Notes: generated from the letters alone by a model not told the origin. A DNA stretch of 64,000 bases from an uncultured Oscillospiraceae bacterium (GCA_900545625.1 UQZS01000003.1:15402-79401); one strand, 5' to 3'; positions 50,605 through 59,017 are shown, counted from the stretch's first letter. Numbers and translations: made by a program.

Positions 50605-51702
50605 ATGGACTTACAGTTAAAAGCGCCGGGCACCTATACGTATGACATGATCTCCTTAGGCGAGATCATGCTGCGGCTTGACCCCGGTGAGGGGCGCATC
50701 AAAAACGCACGCAGCTTTCGCGCGTGGGAGGGCGGCGGCGAATACAATGTCGCACGCGGCCTGCGGCGCTGCTTCGGGCTGAAAACCGCGGCGGTCACGG
50801 CTTTGGCAGACAACGAAGTCGGGCGGCTTGTGGAGGACTTTATGCTCCAGGGCGGCGTAGACACATCGCTCATCCGCTGGGTGCCGTATGACGGCATCGG
50901 CAGGACGGTGCGCAACGGGCTCAACTTCACCGAGCGCGGCTACGGCATCCGCGGGGCGGTCGGCGTTTCCGACCGCGGCAACACGGCGACGGCGCAGTTA
51001 AAGGCGGGCGACATCGACTGGGAATATATTTTCGGCACGCTCGGCGTGCGCTGGCTGCACACGGGCGGCATTTTTGCCGCGCTGTCCGACACGACGGCGG
51101 ATGTGGTGATTGAGGCGGTCAAGACCGCGAAAAAGTACGGCACGATCGTTTCCTACGACTTGAATTACCGTCCCTCTTTGTGGAAGGACATCGGCGGCAA
51201 GGAAAAGGCGCAGGAAGTCAACCGCGAGATCGCGCCCTACATTGACGTCATGATCGGCAACGAAGAGGACTTCACCGCCTGCCTCGGTTTTGAGGTCGAG
51301 GGCAACGACGAAAATCTCAAGTCCTTAAACATCGAGGGCTACTATAAGATGCTCGGCGAAGTGGTCAAGGTCTATCCGAACTTCAAGGTCATTGCCACGA
51401 CGCTGCGCACCGTTAAAACCGCGACGATCAATGACTGGAGCGCCATCTGCTATGCAGACGGCAAGGTCTACAACGGCCTGTCGCTGCCGAACCTCGAAAT
51501 TTTCGACCGCGTGGGCGGCGGCGATTCGTTCGCTTCGGGGCTCATTTACGGGCTGATGACCACAGGTGACCCGCAAAAGGCGGTCAACTACGGCGTGGCG
51601 CACGGCGCTTTGGCGATGACGACGCCCGGCGACACCTCCATGGCGTCTTTGAAAGAGGTCGAAAACATCGTGAACGGCGCGGGCGCAAGGGTGCAGAGAT
51701 AA
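50605..51702 (+). CDS. PfkB-family sugar kinase, probable 2-keto-3-deoxygluconate kinase
   Basis: A 365-residue ribokinase-fold kinase. SLGEIMLRLDPGEGRIKNA (about 17-35) and GGGEYNVARGLRR (about 43-55) are the N-terminal PfkB signature. DLNYRPSLW (about 187-195) follows, and DRVGGGDSFASGLIYG (about 302-317) holds the catalytic Asp and anion hole. The position between mannonate oxidoreductase and KDPG aldolase supports phosphorylation of 2-keto-3-deoxygluconate. It is slightly longer than typical KdgK. Confidence 0.88.
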   Translation: MDLQLKAPGTYTYDMISLGEIMLRLDPGEGRIKNARSFRAWEGGGEYNVARGLRRCFGLKTAAVTALADNEVGRLVEDFMLQGGVDTSLIRWVPYDGIGRTVRNGLNFTERGYGIRGAVGVSDRGNTATAQLKAGDIDWEYIFGTLGVRWLHTGGIFAALSDTTADVVIEAVKTAKKYGTIVSYDLNYRPSLWKDIGGKEKAQEVNREIAPYIDVMIGNEEDFTACLGFEVEGNDENLKSLNIEGYYKMLGEVVKVYPNFKVIATTLRTVKTATINDWSAICYADGKVYNGLSLPNLEIFDRVGGGDSFASGLIYGLMTTGDPQKAVNYGVAHGALAMTTPGDTSMASLKEVENIVNGAGARVQR

Positions 51703-51714
51703 GGAGTTGTTTTT

Positions 51715-52371
51715 ATGGATAAAGAACAGATTTTACAACGGATCCAGGACTGCGGCATTGTCGCTGTCGTCCGTGCGGAGTCGGTAGACGAGGCAATGCG
51801 CATCACCGACGCATGCATCGAGGGCGGCGTAGCGGCCATTGAGCTGACCTTTACCGTGCCGCACGCCGACAAGGTCATTGAAGAGCTCACAAAGCGCTAC
51901 ACGCCCGAGGAGATCATCCTCGGCGCGGGGACGGTGCTGGACGCAACGACCGCGCGCATTGCGATGCTTTCAGGCGCAGAGTATATCGTCAGCCCTGCGC
52001 TCGACCTCGACACCCTGCACCTGTGCAACCGCTACCGCGTGCCGATGATGCCCGGCATCATGAGCGTGCGCGAGGGGCTGCTTGCCATGGAAAACGGCGC
52101 GGACATCCTCAAGGTGTTCCCCGCCGACCTGTTCGGGCCGAAGATCATCAAGGATATTCGCGGGCCGATCCCCTACGCTAAGATGATGCCGACGGGCGGC
52201 GTGACCGCGGACAACGTCGGTGAATGGATCAAAGCGGGCGCGGTCGCCGTGGGCGCGGGCTCGTCTTTAACAGCGGGCGCAAAGACAGGCGACTACAAAA
52301 AGATCACCGAGACAGGCAAGCGCTTTGTGGAGAACATCCGCGCGGCGCGCGCCGAGCTTGCAGGCAAATAA
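51715..52371 (+). CDS. KDPG/KHG aldolase
   Basis: A 218-residue class I aldolase splitting 2-keto-3-deoxy-6-phosphogluconate into pyruvate and glyceraldehyde 3-phosphate. Features are GIVAVVRAES (about 13-22), IELTFTVPHA with the catalytic Glu (about 42-51), GAGTVLDA, and NGADILKVFPADLFGP (about 128-143) whose Lys forms the Schiff base. MPTGGVTADNVGEW binds phosphate. It starts 12 bases after the kinase. Its products feed lower glycolysis. Confidence 0.94.
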   Translation: MDKEQILQRIQDCGIVAVVRAESVDEAMRITDACIEGGVAAIELTFTVPHADKVIEELTKRYTPEEIILGAGTVLDATTARIAMLSGAEYIVSPALDLDTLHLCNRYRVPMMPGIMSVREGLLAMENGADILKVFPADLFGPKIIKDIRGPIPYAKMMPTGGVTADNVGEWIKAGAVAVGAGSSLTAGAKTGDYKKITETGKRFVENIRAARAELAGK

Positions 52372-52404
52372 AATCAACTATTTTCTAAGGGAGAAGATGT
52401 AAAA

Positions 52405-52980
52405 ATGGAAAAAACTGTTTTGGTAGAGACCTCCGCACGTCACGTGCATGTCACCAAGGAGACGCTGGAAACGCTGTTCGGTGCGGGATACACCTTGACC
52501 AAGAAAAAGGATCTTTCGCAGCCCGGGCAGTTTTCGTGTGAGGAACGTGTGCAGGTCATCGGCCCCAAGGGCAGTTTCCCGGCGGTTTCCATCTTAGGTC
52601 CCGAGCGTTCGGCGGATCAGGTGGAGCTTTCCGCCTCCGACGCGCGCAAGATCGGTATCACCGCGCCCGTACGCGAATCCGGCGACGTAAAGGGCAGCGG
52701 CGCGTGCAAGCTCGTAGGCCCCAAGGGTGAAGTGGAGCTTTCCGAAGGCGTGATTATTGCCAAGCGTCACATCCACATGACGCCGGAGGACGCCGAAAAA
52801 TACGGGATGCGCGACAAGCAGGTCGTTTCCGTAGAGATCAAATCCGCTGAACGCTCTTTGATCTTCGGCGACACGGTCGTGCGCGTCAGCCCGAAGTATG
52901 CGCTCGCCATGCACATTGATACTGACGAAGCCAACGCTGTTTTAGCGCCTGCAGGCGTGCTCGGCGTGATCCTGGACTGA
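52405..52980 (+). CDS. pduL: Phosphate propanoyltransferase (PduL-type phosphotransacylase)
   Basis: A 191-residue zinc phosphotransacylase converting acyl-CoA and phosphate to acyl phosphate. Two beta-barrel halves are visible: SARHVHVTKETLETLFGAG (about 10-28) and IIAKRHIHMTPEDAEKYGM (about 118-136), whose His residues bind zinc. RPRE-like VRESGDVKGSGACKLVGP lies between. No encapsulation peptide or microcompartment genes are seen. Being last but one in a uronate operon, it may make acetyl phosphate for ATP from the pyruvate produced. Confidence 0.93.
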   Translation: MEKTVLVETSARHVHVTKETLETLFGAGYTLTKKKDLSQPGQFSCEERVQVIGPKGSFPAVSILGPERSADQVELSASDARKIGITAPVRESGDVKGSGACKLVGPKGEVELSEGVIIAKRHIHMTPEDAEKYGMRDKQVVSVEIKSAERSLIFGDTVVRVSPKYALAMHIDTDEANAVLAPAGVLGVILD

Positions 52981-52989
52981 GAGGTTTGC

Positions 52990-53598
52990 ATGCAGCAGCA
53001 AAAAGCCTCCAAATCGGTATACACGCTTTCGGGTGTGCGCGCGGTCGTGGTTGTGGGCGTGTTCGCCGCCGTTACCGCCGTGCTCTCACAGCTTTCCGTG
53101 CCCATAGGCCCCGTACCGATCTCCTGCTCGCTGATCGCCGTCTATCTCACGGGGCTTCTGCTCCCTGTAAAGCCCGCGTTTTTAAGCCAGCTTGTGTATT
53201 TGCTGTTAGGCGTGGTGGGCGTGCCCGTCTTTGCAGGCTTTCAGGCAGGCGCGGCGCGCCTTGCAGGGCCGACGGGCGGGTATTTGCTCGTGTACCCCGT
53301 TATGGCGGTGCTGATCGCGGCACTGATGCGTGTCTTTGACAAGCGGCTTGCCGGTAAGTCCCTTGCGCTGCGCGCAGCGGGAATTTCGGGGATCTTGCTT
53401 TTGGCATTGCTTGTTTGCTACGCGGGCGGCACGGCATGGTTCACCGTTTTTTCCGGCGGGCGTTTTGAAGAAGCTCTCGCCCTCACCGTTCTCCCCTTCA
53501 TCGCCGGGGATATTGCCAAGATCGCCTTGTGTGTGGTGTTCACGCTTGCCGCACGTGAACGGCTCAAAAAGGTTCTGCGCGGCAAGGCGGCGCGGTGA
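52990..53598 (+). CDS. bioY: Biotin transporter S component BioY
   Basis: A 202-residue membrane protein with six helices that binds biotin and docks to an ECF module. It shows LSQLSVPIGPVPISCSLIAV (about 32-51), VYLLLGVVGVPVFAGF (about 69-84) and AGPTGGYLLVYPVMA (about 91-105), the family signature. It begins 9 bases after pduL, so it is probably on the same message. No biotin synthesis gene or BirA box is nearby. A terminator follows. Confidence 0.93.
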   Translation: MQQQKASKSVYTLSGVRAVVVVGVFAAVTAVLSQLSVPIGPVPISCSLIAVYLTGLLLPVKPAFLSQLVYLLLGVVGVPVFAGFQAGAARLAGPTGGYLLVYPVMAVLIAALMRVFDKRLAGKSLALRAAGISGILLLALLVCYAGGTAWFTVFSGGRFEEALALTVLPFIAGDIAKIALCVVFTLAARERLKKVLRGKAAR

Positions 53599-53616
53599 TC
53601 CGCTTTTTTGGAACAT

Positions 53617-53659
53617 AAAAATCCCCCCTTAGCTGTCATTTGCAGCTTTGGGGGATTTT
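53617..53659. terminator. Bidirectional terminator after bioY
   Basis: AAAATCCCCC pairs with GGGGGATTTT, with an inner AGCTG/CAGCT pairing. Confidence 0.88.
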
Positions 53660-53687
53660 GCGTATCGAGCCGTATGGCGATTTCCTT

Positions 53688-53957
53688 TTACAGCGAATTG
53701 CCCGCATTTTGGAATTTGACCTTGGTCTCCTCTATTTTCAGCTGCCGGGCAGGCTCGGGGCTGTACCAGCCGCGCTTTTCCATTTCGGTAAATACGGCGG
53801 ACTGCAGATTGTGCTCCTCGCGCAGGATGTTCATCATATCGCTCTCAAGCGCGGCGTTTTTACATTCGCTTGCGAAAGCATTGTAAAGCGTCCCAATATG
53901 CTTTTGCGACGCCAGCAGGTCATCTAAGATCTCACGGTCGGAAAGCGGCTGCGGCAT
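53688..53957 (-). CDS. CotF-like spore coat protein
   Basis: An 89-residue helical protein of the coat F family. LSDREILDDLLASQKHIG (about 4-21) and FASECKNAALESDMMNILRE (about 27-46) give a helical hairpin, followed by EMEKRGWYSPEPA. It fits the short CotF-domain proteins of clostridial spores. ATG 53957 is preceded by GGAGA; the frame extends upstream without a ribosome site. The next small gene upstream has the same helical type, suggesting a pair. Confidence 0.8.
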   Translation of the reverse strand: MPQPLSDREILDDLLASQKHIGTLYNAFASECKNAALESDMMNILREEHNLQSAVFTEMEKRGWYSPEPARQLKIEETKVKFQNAGNSL

Positions 53958-54027
53958 ATCTATCGTCTCCTTTTTTAGCTGTGCGCTTGTCCCTATGGTT
54001 CGGCGCACCGTGTTTTGACATTCGGAT

Positions 54028-54213
54028 TTAAGAAAGGTTCCCTAAAAGTGTATCATAATGGTGCTTATGCTGCGCGGCGAGCTGTTCGCACAAGCCCCGC
54101 ACGGTCGGGTCGGCGGTCATTTGCGCGTAATTGCGGTATTTCAAGATCAGTAGCTTTTCGGCGTTCAATCCGTCTTCGATGCCCTTGAGTTCTGCGGCGG
54201 TCAGGTTTGCCAT
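54028..54213 (-). CDS. Small ferritin-like/coat-associated helical protein
   Basis: A 61-residue protein with two helices rich in Leu, Glu and Gln: LTAAELKGIEDGLNAEKLL and a second ending HKHHYDTLLGNL. It resembles the partner proteins encoded beside CotF-like genes. ATG 54213 follows AAAGGAG. It is 70 bases from the CotF-like gene in the same direction. Function is inferred from context only. Confidence 0.65.
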   Translation of the reverse strand: MANLTAAELKGIEDGLNAEKLLILKYRNYAQMTADPTVRGLCEQLAAQHKHHYDTLLGNLS

Positions 54214-54294
54214 ATGCAAGCTCCTTTCGTATCGTTTGTCTGTTTATAGGATGTGCCGCTGAAAGCGAATTATGCTTTTCCATTTCGGCAAAAC

Positions 54295-54322
54295 AAGAGC
54301 ACCGCCGCCGGGCAGTGCTCTT
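54295..54322 (-). terminator. Terminator of ndoA
   Basis: AAGAGCACT with its complement around a GC-rich loop; on the minus strand TTGTTTT follows. Confidence 0.8.
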
Positions 54323-54343
54323 TTGCTTTGCTTTTCGGGGACA

Positions 54344-54694
54344 TCACTCTGCGCCGAGTCCGAAGCTGACGGAAAGCGCGTGGTCGACCCGCTCCATTTC
54401 CGCCTGCGGCAGATTGCCCATGCGCTCTTTCAGACGCTTTTTATCGATCGTGCGCACTTGTTCGAGCAGGACAATCGAGTCCTTTTGCAGCCCGCAGTTT
54501 TCCGCATGCACGCGGATGTGTGTGGGCAGCTGCGTTTTGTACTTTTGGCTGGTGATCGCCGCAGCGATCACGGTAGGGCTGTATTTGTTGCCGACGTCAT
54601 TCTGGACGATCAGGACCGGGCGCGTCCCGCCCTGCTCCGAGCCGACGACAGGACTTAAGTCCGCATAATAGATGTCCCCGCGTTTGATCGTCAT
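54344..54694 (-). CDS. MazF/PemK-type endoribonuclease (NdoA/EndoA)
   Basis: A 116-residue mRNA interferase of the EndoA type. [20 protein letters not shown] (about 4-23) and [13 protein letters not shown] hold the catalytic Arg, and [18 protein letters not shown] (about 43-60) and [13 protein letters not shown] (about 76-88) follow. Normal length. No antitoxin frame is present directly upstream, where EndoAI normally sits, so it is solitary here and any antitoxin is elsewhere. Confidence 0.92.
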   Translation of the reverse strand: MTIKRGDIYYADLSPVVGSEQGGTRPVLIVQNDVGNKYSPTVIAAAITSQKYKTQLPTHIRVHAENCGLQKDSIVLLEQVRTIDKKRLKERMGNLPQAEMERVDHALSVSFGLGAE

Positions 54695-54836
54695 TTTGCA
54701 TCACGCTCCAAGGAAGATTTGATGTACAACCATAGTTTTGCCACCAATCTTTCCGCATAAACATATTTTTCCGAAAAACGTGGGGAGCAGTACAGTATAT
54801 GCAAGTTTTCGGACAGGTGTTCTAAGCGTACATGGC

Positions 54837-54864
54837 TTGTCTTTTCCGAAATGCGTGATACAAT
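54837..54864 (+). promoter_or_regulatory. Promoter of the GNAT gene
   Basis: TTGTCT, 16 bases, TACAAT. Confidence 0.55.
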
Positions 54865-54904
54865 AGCGTATAGAAACTTAAAATTTTTTCAAGGACGCAT
54901 CAAT

Positions 54905-55447
54905 ATGGAAATCATTATGGAAACCGAACGCCTGCTTTTACGGAAGATGACTGACGCGGACTTTCCTGCGCTTTGCCGCATACTGCAGGACGAGGAGGTC
55001 ATGTACGCCTATGCGCACGCTTTTTCGGATGAAGAAGCGCAGGATTGGCTTTCCCGCCAGCAAGCACGCTACCGGCAATACGGTTTTGGACTTTGGGCGG
55101 TGATCCTAAAATCAAGCGGCGAAATGATCGGGCAGTGCGGCGTGACCGTACAGGACTGCGACGGTAGGGAGGTCTTAGAGGTCGGCTACCTCTTCTGCAA
55201 GGCTTTTTGGGGGCAGGGCTACGCCACCGAGGCGGCGAAGGCGTGCCGCGATTATGCCTTTACGCATTTACATGCCGACGAGGTCTTTTCGATCATTCGC
55301 GATAACAATTTCCCATCGCAGCGTGTGGCAGAGCGCAACGGGATGCGCCCGCACGGCAGCTTTACAAAACACTATTACGGCATCGACATGCCGCATATCG
55401 TCTATTCCATACGGCGCGAAGTCTGGGAAAAGGAACAGAGAAAATAA
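54905..55447 (+). CDS. GNAT-family N-acetyltransferase (RimJ/RimL-like)
   Basis: A 180-residue acetyltransferase. METERLLLRKMTDADFPAL (about 5-23) is the usual start of RimJ/RimL-like proteins. IGQCGVTV lies in beta 4, and the acetyl-CoA loop is FWGQGYATEAAKACRDYAF (about 100-118). A C-terminal NGMRPHGSF segment follows. The acceptor (protein N-terminus or small molecule) is not known. AAGGA precedes ATG 54905; ATG 54917 is an alternative. Confidence 0.85.
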   Translation: MEIIMETERLLLRKMTDADFPALCRILQDEEVMYAYAHAFSDEEAQDWLSRQQARYRQYGFGLWAVILKSSGEMIGQCGVTVQDCDGREVLEVGYLFCKAFWGQGYATEAAKACRDYAFTHLHADEVFSIIRDNNFPSQRVAERNGMRPHGSFTKHYYGIDMPHIVYSIRREVWEKEQRK

Positions 55448-55496
55448 CAATCGCCGTGTGCGTTCCGAGAAAAAACGCACACGGCGATTGTTTTTT
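55448..55496. terminator. Bidirectional terminator, overlapping the end of trpZ-like gene
   Basis: A 17-bp perfect stem CAATCGCCGTGTGCGTT with its complement and T6. The stop codon of the minus-strand ATPase gene lies in its T tract. Confidence 0.92.
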
Positions 55497-56322
55497 ATAT
55501 TCCGTTTTTCGCGTTTTCCCCTGCTTGCTCGGAAAGCAGCATGCGGTCGTTGTCGAGCACCTTGCCCGCCTTTTCGCGGTACAGCTCCAAAAGCGCAGAC
55601 AGGGTCATTTTCTCGCGTTCCTCGCCCTGCAGGTCGAGCACGATGCGGCCGTCGCTTAACATGATGGTACGCGTGCCCGTATGCAGCGCCTGCTCGATGT
55701 TGTGGGTGATCATCATCGTGGTGATTTGGTTTTTTTTGACGATCTCTTTTGTGATGTCCATGACTTTTTGCGCCGTAACGGGGTCGAGCGCAGCGGTATG
55801 CTCGTCCAAAAGCAGCAGCTTTGGGGTGACCATGGTACTCATCAAAAGCGTGACGGCCTGGCGCTGCCCGCCCGAAAGCTGACCGACCTTGGTGCGCATG
55901 CGGTCCTCGAGTCCCATGTGCAGCCGTTCGAGCTGTTCACGGAAATACGCTGTATCTTTTTTGCGGTGTGCCGGCGCGAGGATACGGCGCGTCGCTTTGG
56001 AATACGCAAGCGCCAGATTTTCCTCTACCGTAAGATCCGGCGCGGTGCCCTTCATGGGGTCCTGGAAGATCCGCCCGATCAGACGCGCGCGCAGATGCTC
56101 CCTTTTATAGGTGATGTCTTTCCCATCAAGCACGATCTCGCCGCTGTCGCACAGGAAGCTGCCCGCCACGGCGTTGAACAGCGTCGATTTGCCCGCACCG
56201 TTTGAGCCGATGACCGTGACGAATTCCCCGGGTTCCAGATGCAGTGAAAAGTCCCGCAGCGCCGTATGCTCATTCGGCGTGCCTTTTAAAAAGGTTTTGG
56301 TGATGTGTCGAATCTCAAGCAC
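55495..56322 (-). CDS. ABC transporter ATPase, tryptophan-type (TrpZ-like)
   Basis: A 275-residue ATPase. Walker A is IGSNGAGKST (about 38-47), the signature is LSGGQRQAVTLL (about 147-158), Walker B is KLLLLDEHTAALDP (about 167-180) and the H-loop is MITHN. It belongs to the group paired with BPD_transp_2-type permeases and an unusual PBP1-type binding protein. GTG 56322 lies within the permease end (8-base overlap). The operon is transcribed from a T-box leader with a UGG specifier, which is the basis for calling tryptophan. Confidence 0.88.
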   Translation of the reverse strand: MLEIRHITKTFLKGTPNEHTALRDFSLHLEPGEFVTVIGSNGAGKSTLFNAVAGSFLCDSGEIVLDGKDITYKREHLRARLIGRIFQDPMKGTAPDLTVEENLALAYSKATRRILAPAHRKKDTAYFREQLERLHMGLEDRMRTKVGQLSGGQRQAVTLLMSTMVTPKLLLLDEHTAALDPVTAQKVMDITKEIVKKNQITTMMITHNIEQALHTGTRTIMLSDGRIVLDLQGEEREKMTLSALLELYREKAGKVLDNDRMLLSEQAGENAKNGI

Positions 56323-57223
56323 GGCGCTTCGCCCCCTTTCGTGCGCGGTACCGCGAGACGGCGGTACGCATAGCGGGGACGGCGAGCGTGATGCCGACGA
56401 TCACCGCAGAAATGAGCTTGAGCGCGTTTGCCGAGAACACATTGCTTTCAAGCGCAAGCGCAATGATCAAACGATACACGACCGAGCCGACCACAGCGGA
56501 AATGAGGCCGAGTGTAAGCGAACGCTTGCCGAATATGACTTCGCCGATGATCACGGAGGCAAGCCCCACGACGATCATGCCGCTGCCGCCGTTGACATCT
56601 GCATAGCCGCCCGTCTGCGCGATCAGCGCGCCGGAAAGCCCGACGAGTGCGTTTGCCATGCAAAGCGCGGTGATTTTCGTCGCATTGGTATTGATGGAGG
56701 ACGCGCGCACCATATCTTCGTTATTGCCCGTGGCGCGGATGCAAAGCCCGAACACCGTGCGGAAAAACAAGATCAGAAGCGCCGTTATCGCAACGCACAG
56801 CACTGCGACGGCGAGGATCTCGGGAACATCCCTGCCCGCGTTCGGCAAAAGCGTATCGACAAAATCATAAAACCGGGGCTTGCCGATGAGCGAAACATTC
56901 GGTGCGCCCATGATGGTGATATTGACGGTATACAGCCCGCTCATGGTCAAAATGCCCGCCAAGATCGGATGAATGCCCGCTTTTGTCTGTAAAAATCCCG
57001 TAACGCCGCCCGCGAGCGCACCGCAGACCAGCGCCGCCAAAAGCCCCAGAAACGGATGTCCCGCGACGCTGAGCACCGCCGAGACCGCCGCGCCCAGCGT
57101 AAAACTGCCGTCCACGGTCAGATCGGGAATATTGAGCACCCGGAAGGTGATATAAACGCCGAGCGCCAGCATGGCGTATTGCAGCCCCAAAAGCAGGGCA
57201 CTAAGAACAATATCCAAACGCAC
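56315..57223 (-). CDS. ABC transporter permease, tryptophan-type (TrpY-like)
   Basis: A 302-residue permease with eight or nine hydrophobic helices of the branched-chain-amino-acid/ribose permease class (BPD_transp_2). YITFRVLNIPDLTVDGSFTL (about 24-43) and AGILTMSGLYTVNITIMGAP (about 89-108) are characteristic of the TrpY-like subgroup, followed by RATGNNEDMVRASSINTNAT (about 165-184). The start is GTG 57223 with AGGAG close upstream. It lies 72 bases after the binding-protein gene. Confidence 0.88.
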   Translation of the reverse strand: MRLDIVLSALLLGLQYAMLALGVYITFRVLNIPDLTVDGSFTLGAAVSAVLSVAGHPFLGLLAALVCGALAGGVTGFLQTKAGIHPILAGILTMSGLYTVNITIMGAPNVSLIGKPRFYDFVDTLLPNAGRDVPEILAVAVLCVAITALLILFFRTVFGLCIRATGNNEDMVRASSINTNATKITALCMANALVGLSGALIAQTGGYADVNGGSGMIVVGLASVIIGEVIFGKRSLTLGLISAVVGSVVYRLIIALALESNVFSANALKLISAVIVGITLAVPAMRTAVSRYRARKGAKRRA

Positions 57224-57295
57224 TCTCTCCTAACTTATACAATTGTTCGGGCAGCCGTACGGCTGCCCGAACTGTATGTCTATGCGATCTGCGAA

Positions 57296-58288
57296 TCAAC
57301 CGATGACCTGATAGTTATCACCCTCGGGCACGGTGATATTGAGGGTTTCGGCAGCCGAGCGGCTGATGACGTATTGGTATTCATCGAGTGCCTCGGCAGG
57401 TACGGAAGAGACCGCCGCGCCGCGCAAAATTTCATCCGCCATTTCCGCGCTGCGTTCGCCGAGCTGGGTATTGCTGACGCTCACACACGCAAGCGCGCCG
57501 GACTGCACCATGACGGGGTCGCTGCCGTAAACGGGGATCTTTGCGGCATTCGCCGCCTCTACGACCTGCGCCATAGCGGTCTGCACGGTGGAATCGATCG
57601 GGATGTAAATGGCATCTACATCCGATGCAAGCGACTGCGCCGCCTGCTGCACTTCAGAGGAATTCGCAACGGTCACTTCGCGGTAAGTAAAGCCGTTTTC
57701 GGACAGATACGTTTTTGCCTTTTCTGCGGTCTGAACAGCGTTCTGTTCGCCGGAGCAATAGAGGATGCCGATGTTCTGTACGGAGGGGGTCAACTGCTTC
57801 GCCAGGGTAAAAATCTGATCGACGGGGACGATATTCGACGTACCCGTTGCATTTTTATCAGGCGCTTCCATAGTGGTAAGAATGCCCGAAGCGACGGGAT
57901 CCGTCACGGAGATGAACACAACGGGGCACTCCGGCTCGCCGTTGACGACGGAAATGGTCGCAGGCGTGACGATCGGCACGATCAGGTCATAATCACCGTT
58001 GCAGACCGTTTGGGTGATGCTCGCAAGCATGGACTGGTCGCCCTGCGCGTTTTGGATGTCGAAGCTCATCATCGCCTCGTCATAGCCGAGCGCGCGCATA
58101 CGGGAAATGAACGCCTCACGCATTTCCTGGAACGCGGCGTTGTCGGCGTACTGCACGATGGCGACCTTGTAGGTGTTGTCGGTATCGCGCGGCGTGGTCT
58201 CGCCGGTCGTACCGGTCTCGCCGCCGCACGCGGTGCACACGCCTAAGACAAGCATGAGCGCCATAAGGATGGATACAAGCTTTTTCAT
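57296..58288 (-). CDS. ABC transporter substrate-binding lipoprotein, tryptophan-type (TrpX-like)
   Basis: A 330-residue binding protein. The signal peptide ends in a cysteine in GVCTACGG (about 17-24), consistent with lipidation. The PBP1-like fold shows YKVAIVQYADNAAFQEMREA (about 45-64), a PVVFISVTDPVASGI segment (about 145-159), and NIGILYCSGEQNAVQT (about 192-207). This family was predicted from T-box regulons to take up tryptophan. GGGAGG precedes ATG 58288. It is the first gene after the T-box leader. Confidence 0.88.
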   Translation of the reverse strand: MKKLVSILMALMLVLGVCTACGGETGTTGETTPRDTDNTYKVAIVQYADNAAFQEMREAFISRMRALGYDEAMMSFDIQNAQGDQSMLASITQTVCNGDYDLIVPIVTPATISVVNGEPECPVVFISVTDPVASGILTTMEAPDKNATGTSNIVPVDQIFTLAKQLTPSVQNIGILYCSGEQNAVQTAEKAKTYLSENGFTYREVTVANSSEVQQAAQSLASDVDAIYIPIDSTVQTAMAQVVEAANAAKIPVYGSDPVMVQSGALACVSVSNTQLGERSAEMADEILRGAAVSSVPAEALDEYQYVISRSAAETLNITVPEGDNYQVIG

Positions 58289-58337
58289 TTTGGGTTCCTC
58301 CCATCAAATTTTTCGTCCGACGGCGGCAGCGGGAAAA

Positions 58338-58587
58338 TAAAAACGCCTGCCCTTGCATATACAAGGACAGGCGAAAATCTACCTGCGGTACCACCTTGCT
58401 TGACGGCTGAGCGCCGCCCGCTCAAACAGGATACGGACATATCCCTCTCTCTGTAACGGGAAAGTCCCGTCGCATCTTTTCAATGCGCCCTCAACGGACC
58501 ATTTGTCTGCCGCGTTTGCTGCGGGGCTCTCAGCGCCGCCCGCTCTCTGTAAGCGCGTCGTGCAGTTTTACTTCCGTTTCATCGGTT
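58338..58587 (-). ncRNA. T-box leader, predicted tryptophan-specific
   Basis: On the minus strand the leader shows, in order: AACGGA-AGTA at the base of stem I, a distal CAGAGAGCGGGCGG...GCTGAGAG module, a specifier-loop 3' side with TGG (58499-58501) directly before TCCGTT, which pairs with AACGGA, and then the conserved AAGGTGGTACCGC antiterminator sequence (58385-58397). A terminator hairpin with 12-bp arms and T5 (58338-58373) follows. The UGG specifier implies uncharged tRNA-Trp as the signal. It explains most of the 384-base gap 58289-58672. Confidence 0.88.
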
Positions 58588-58593
58588 TAGCCT

Positions 58594-58622
58594 ATTTAAA
58601 CACAAATCAACACATTTGTCAA
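58594..58622 (-). promoter_or_regulatory. Promoter of the T-box/trpXYZ-type operon
   Basis: On the minus strand: TTGACA, 17 bases, TTAAAT. Confidence 0.65.
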
Positions 58623-58644
58623 CACTTTCTTTTTTGAAAAATTA

Positions 58645-58653
58645 TGCTACAAT
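58645..58653 (+). promoter_or_regulatory. Extended -10 promoter of the Dabb gene
   Basis: TGCTACAAT without a good -35; divergent from the T-box promoter. Confidence 0.45.
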
Positions 58654-58672
58654 AAAAAAGAGGTGAACAAAA

Positions 58673-58966
58673 ATGGTACGTCATATTTTGTTTTGGCGCT
58701 TTTCTCAGACAGTAACACCCGAGAACCGCGCCGAGGTGTTTGACCTGCTGCACCGTTCCGTTAAGACGCTTGAAGCGATCGACGGCGTTGTGCGCTGTGA
58801 GATCGGCGAAGCGCTCCCTATAAGCGACTGCGATTTTGTATTTTATTCGGAATTCACGTCCGAAGAAGCGCTGCGTGCGTTTCAAGTACACCCCCTGCAC
58901 GAGGCACACAAGCAGCGTATGGCGCCGTATGTGCAAAACCGCCTTTGTGCGGATTATCTCTTTTGA
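58673..58966 (+). CDS. Dabb (stress-responsive A/B barrel) domain protein
   Basis: A 97-residue protein of the dimeric alpha/beta-barrel Dabb family. The N-terminal MVRHILFWRF, the central IGEALPISDCDFVFYSEF (about 43-60) and the C-terminal HPLHEAHKQRMAPYV (about 73-87) are the family pattern. Members occur as stress proteins or small enzymes in many bacteria; the role here is unknown. GAGGTG precedes ATG 58673. Confidence 0.88.
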   Translation: MVRHILFWRFSQTVTPENRAEVFDLLHRSVKTLEAIDGVVRCEIGEALPISDCDFVFYSEFTSEEALRAFQVHPLHEAHKQRMAPYVQNRLCADYLF

Positions 58967-59017
58967 AAAGCGCGGTCGCCGAAAAAAGCAGATTTTTGCC
59001 GAATCCCCAAAAGCATA

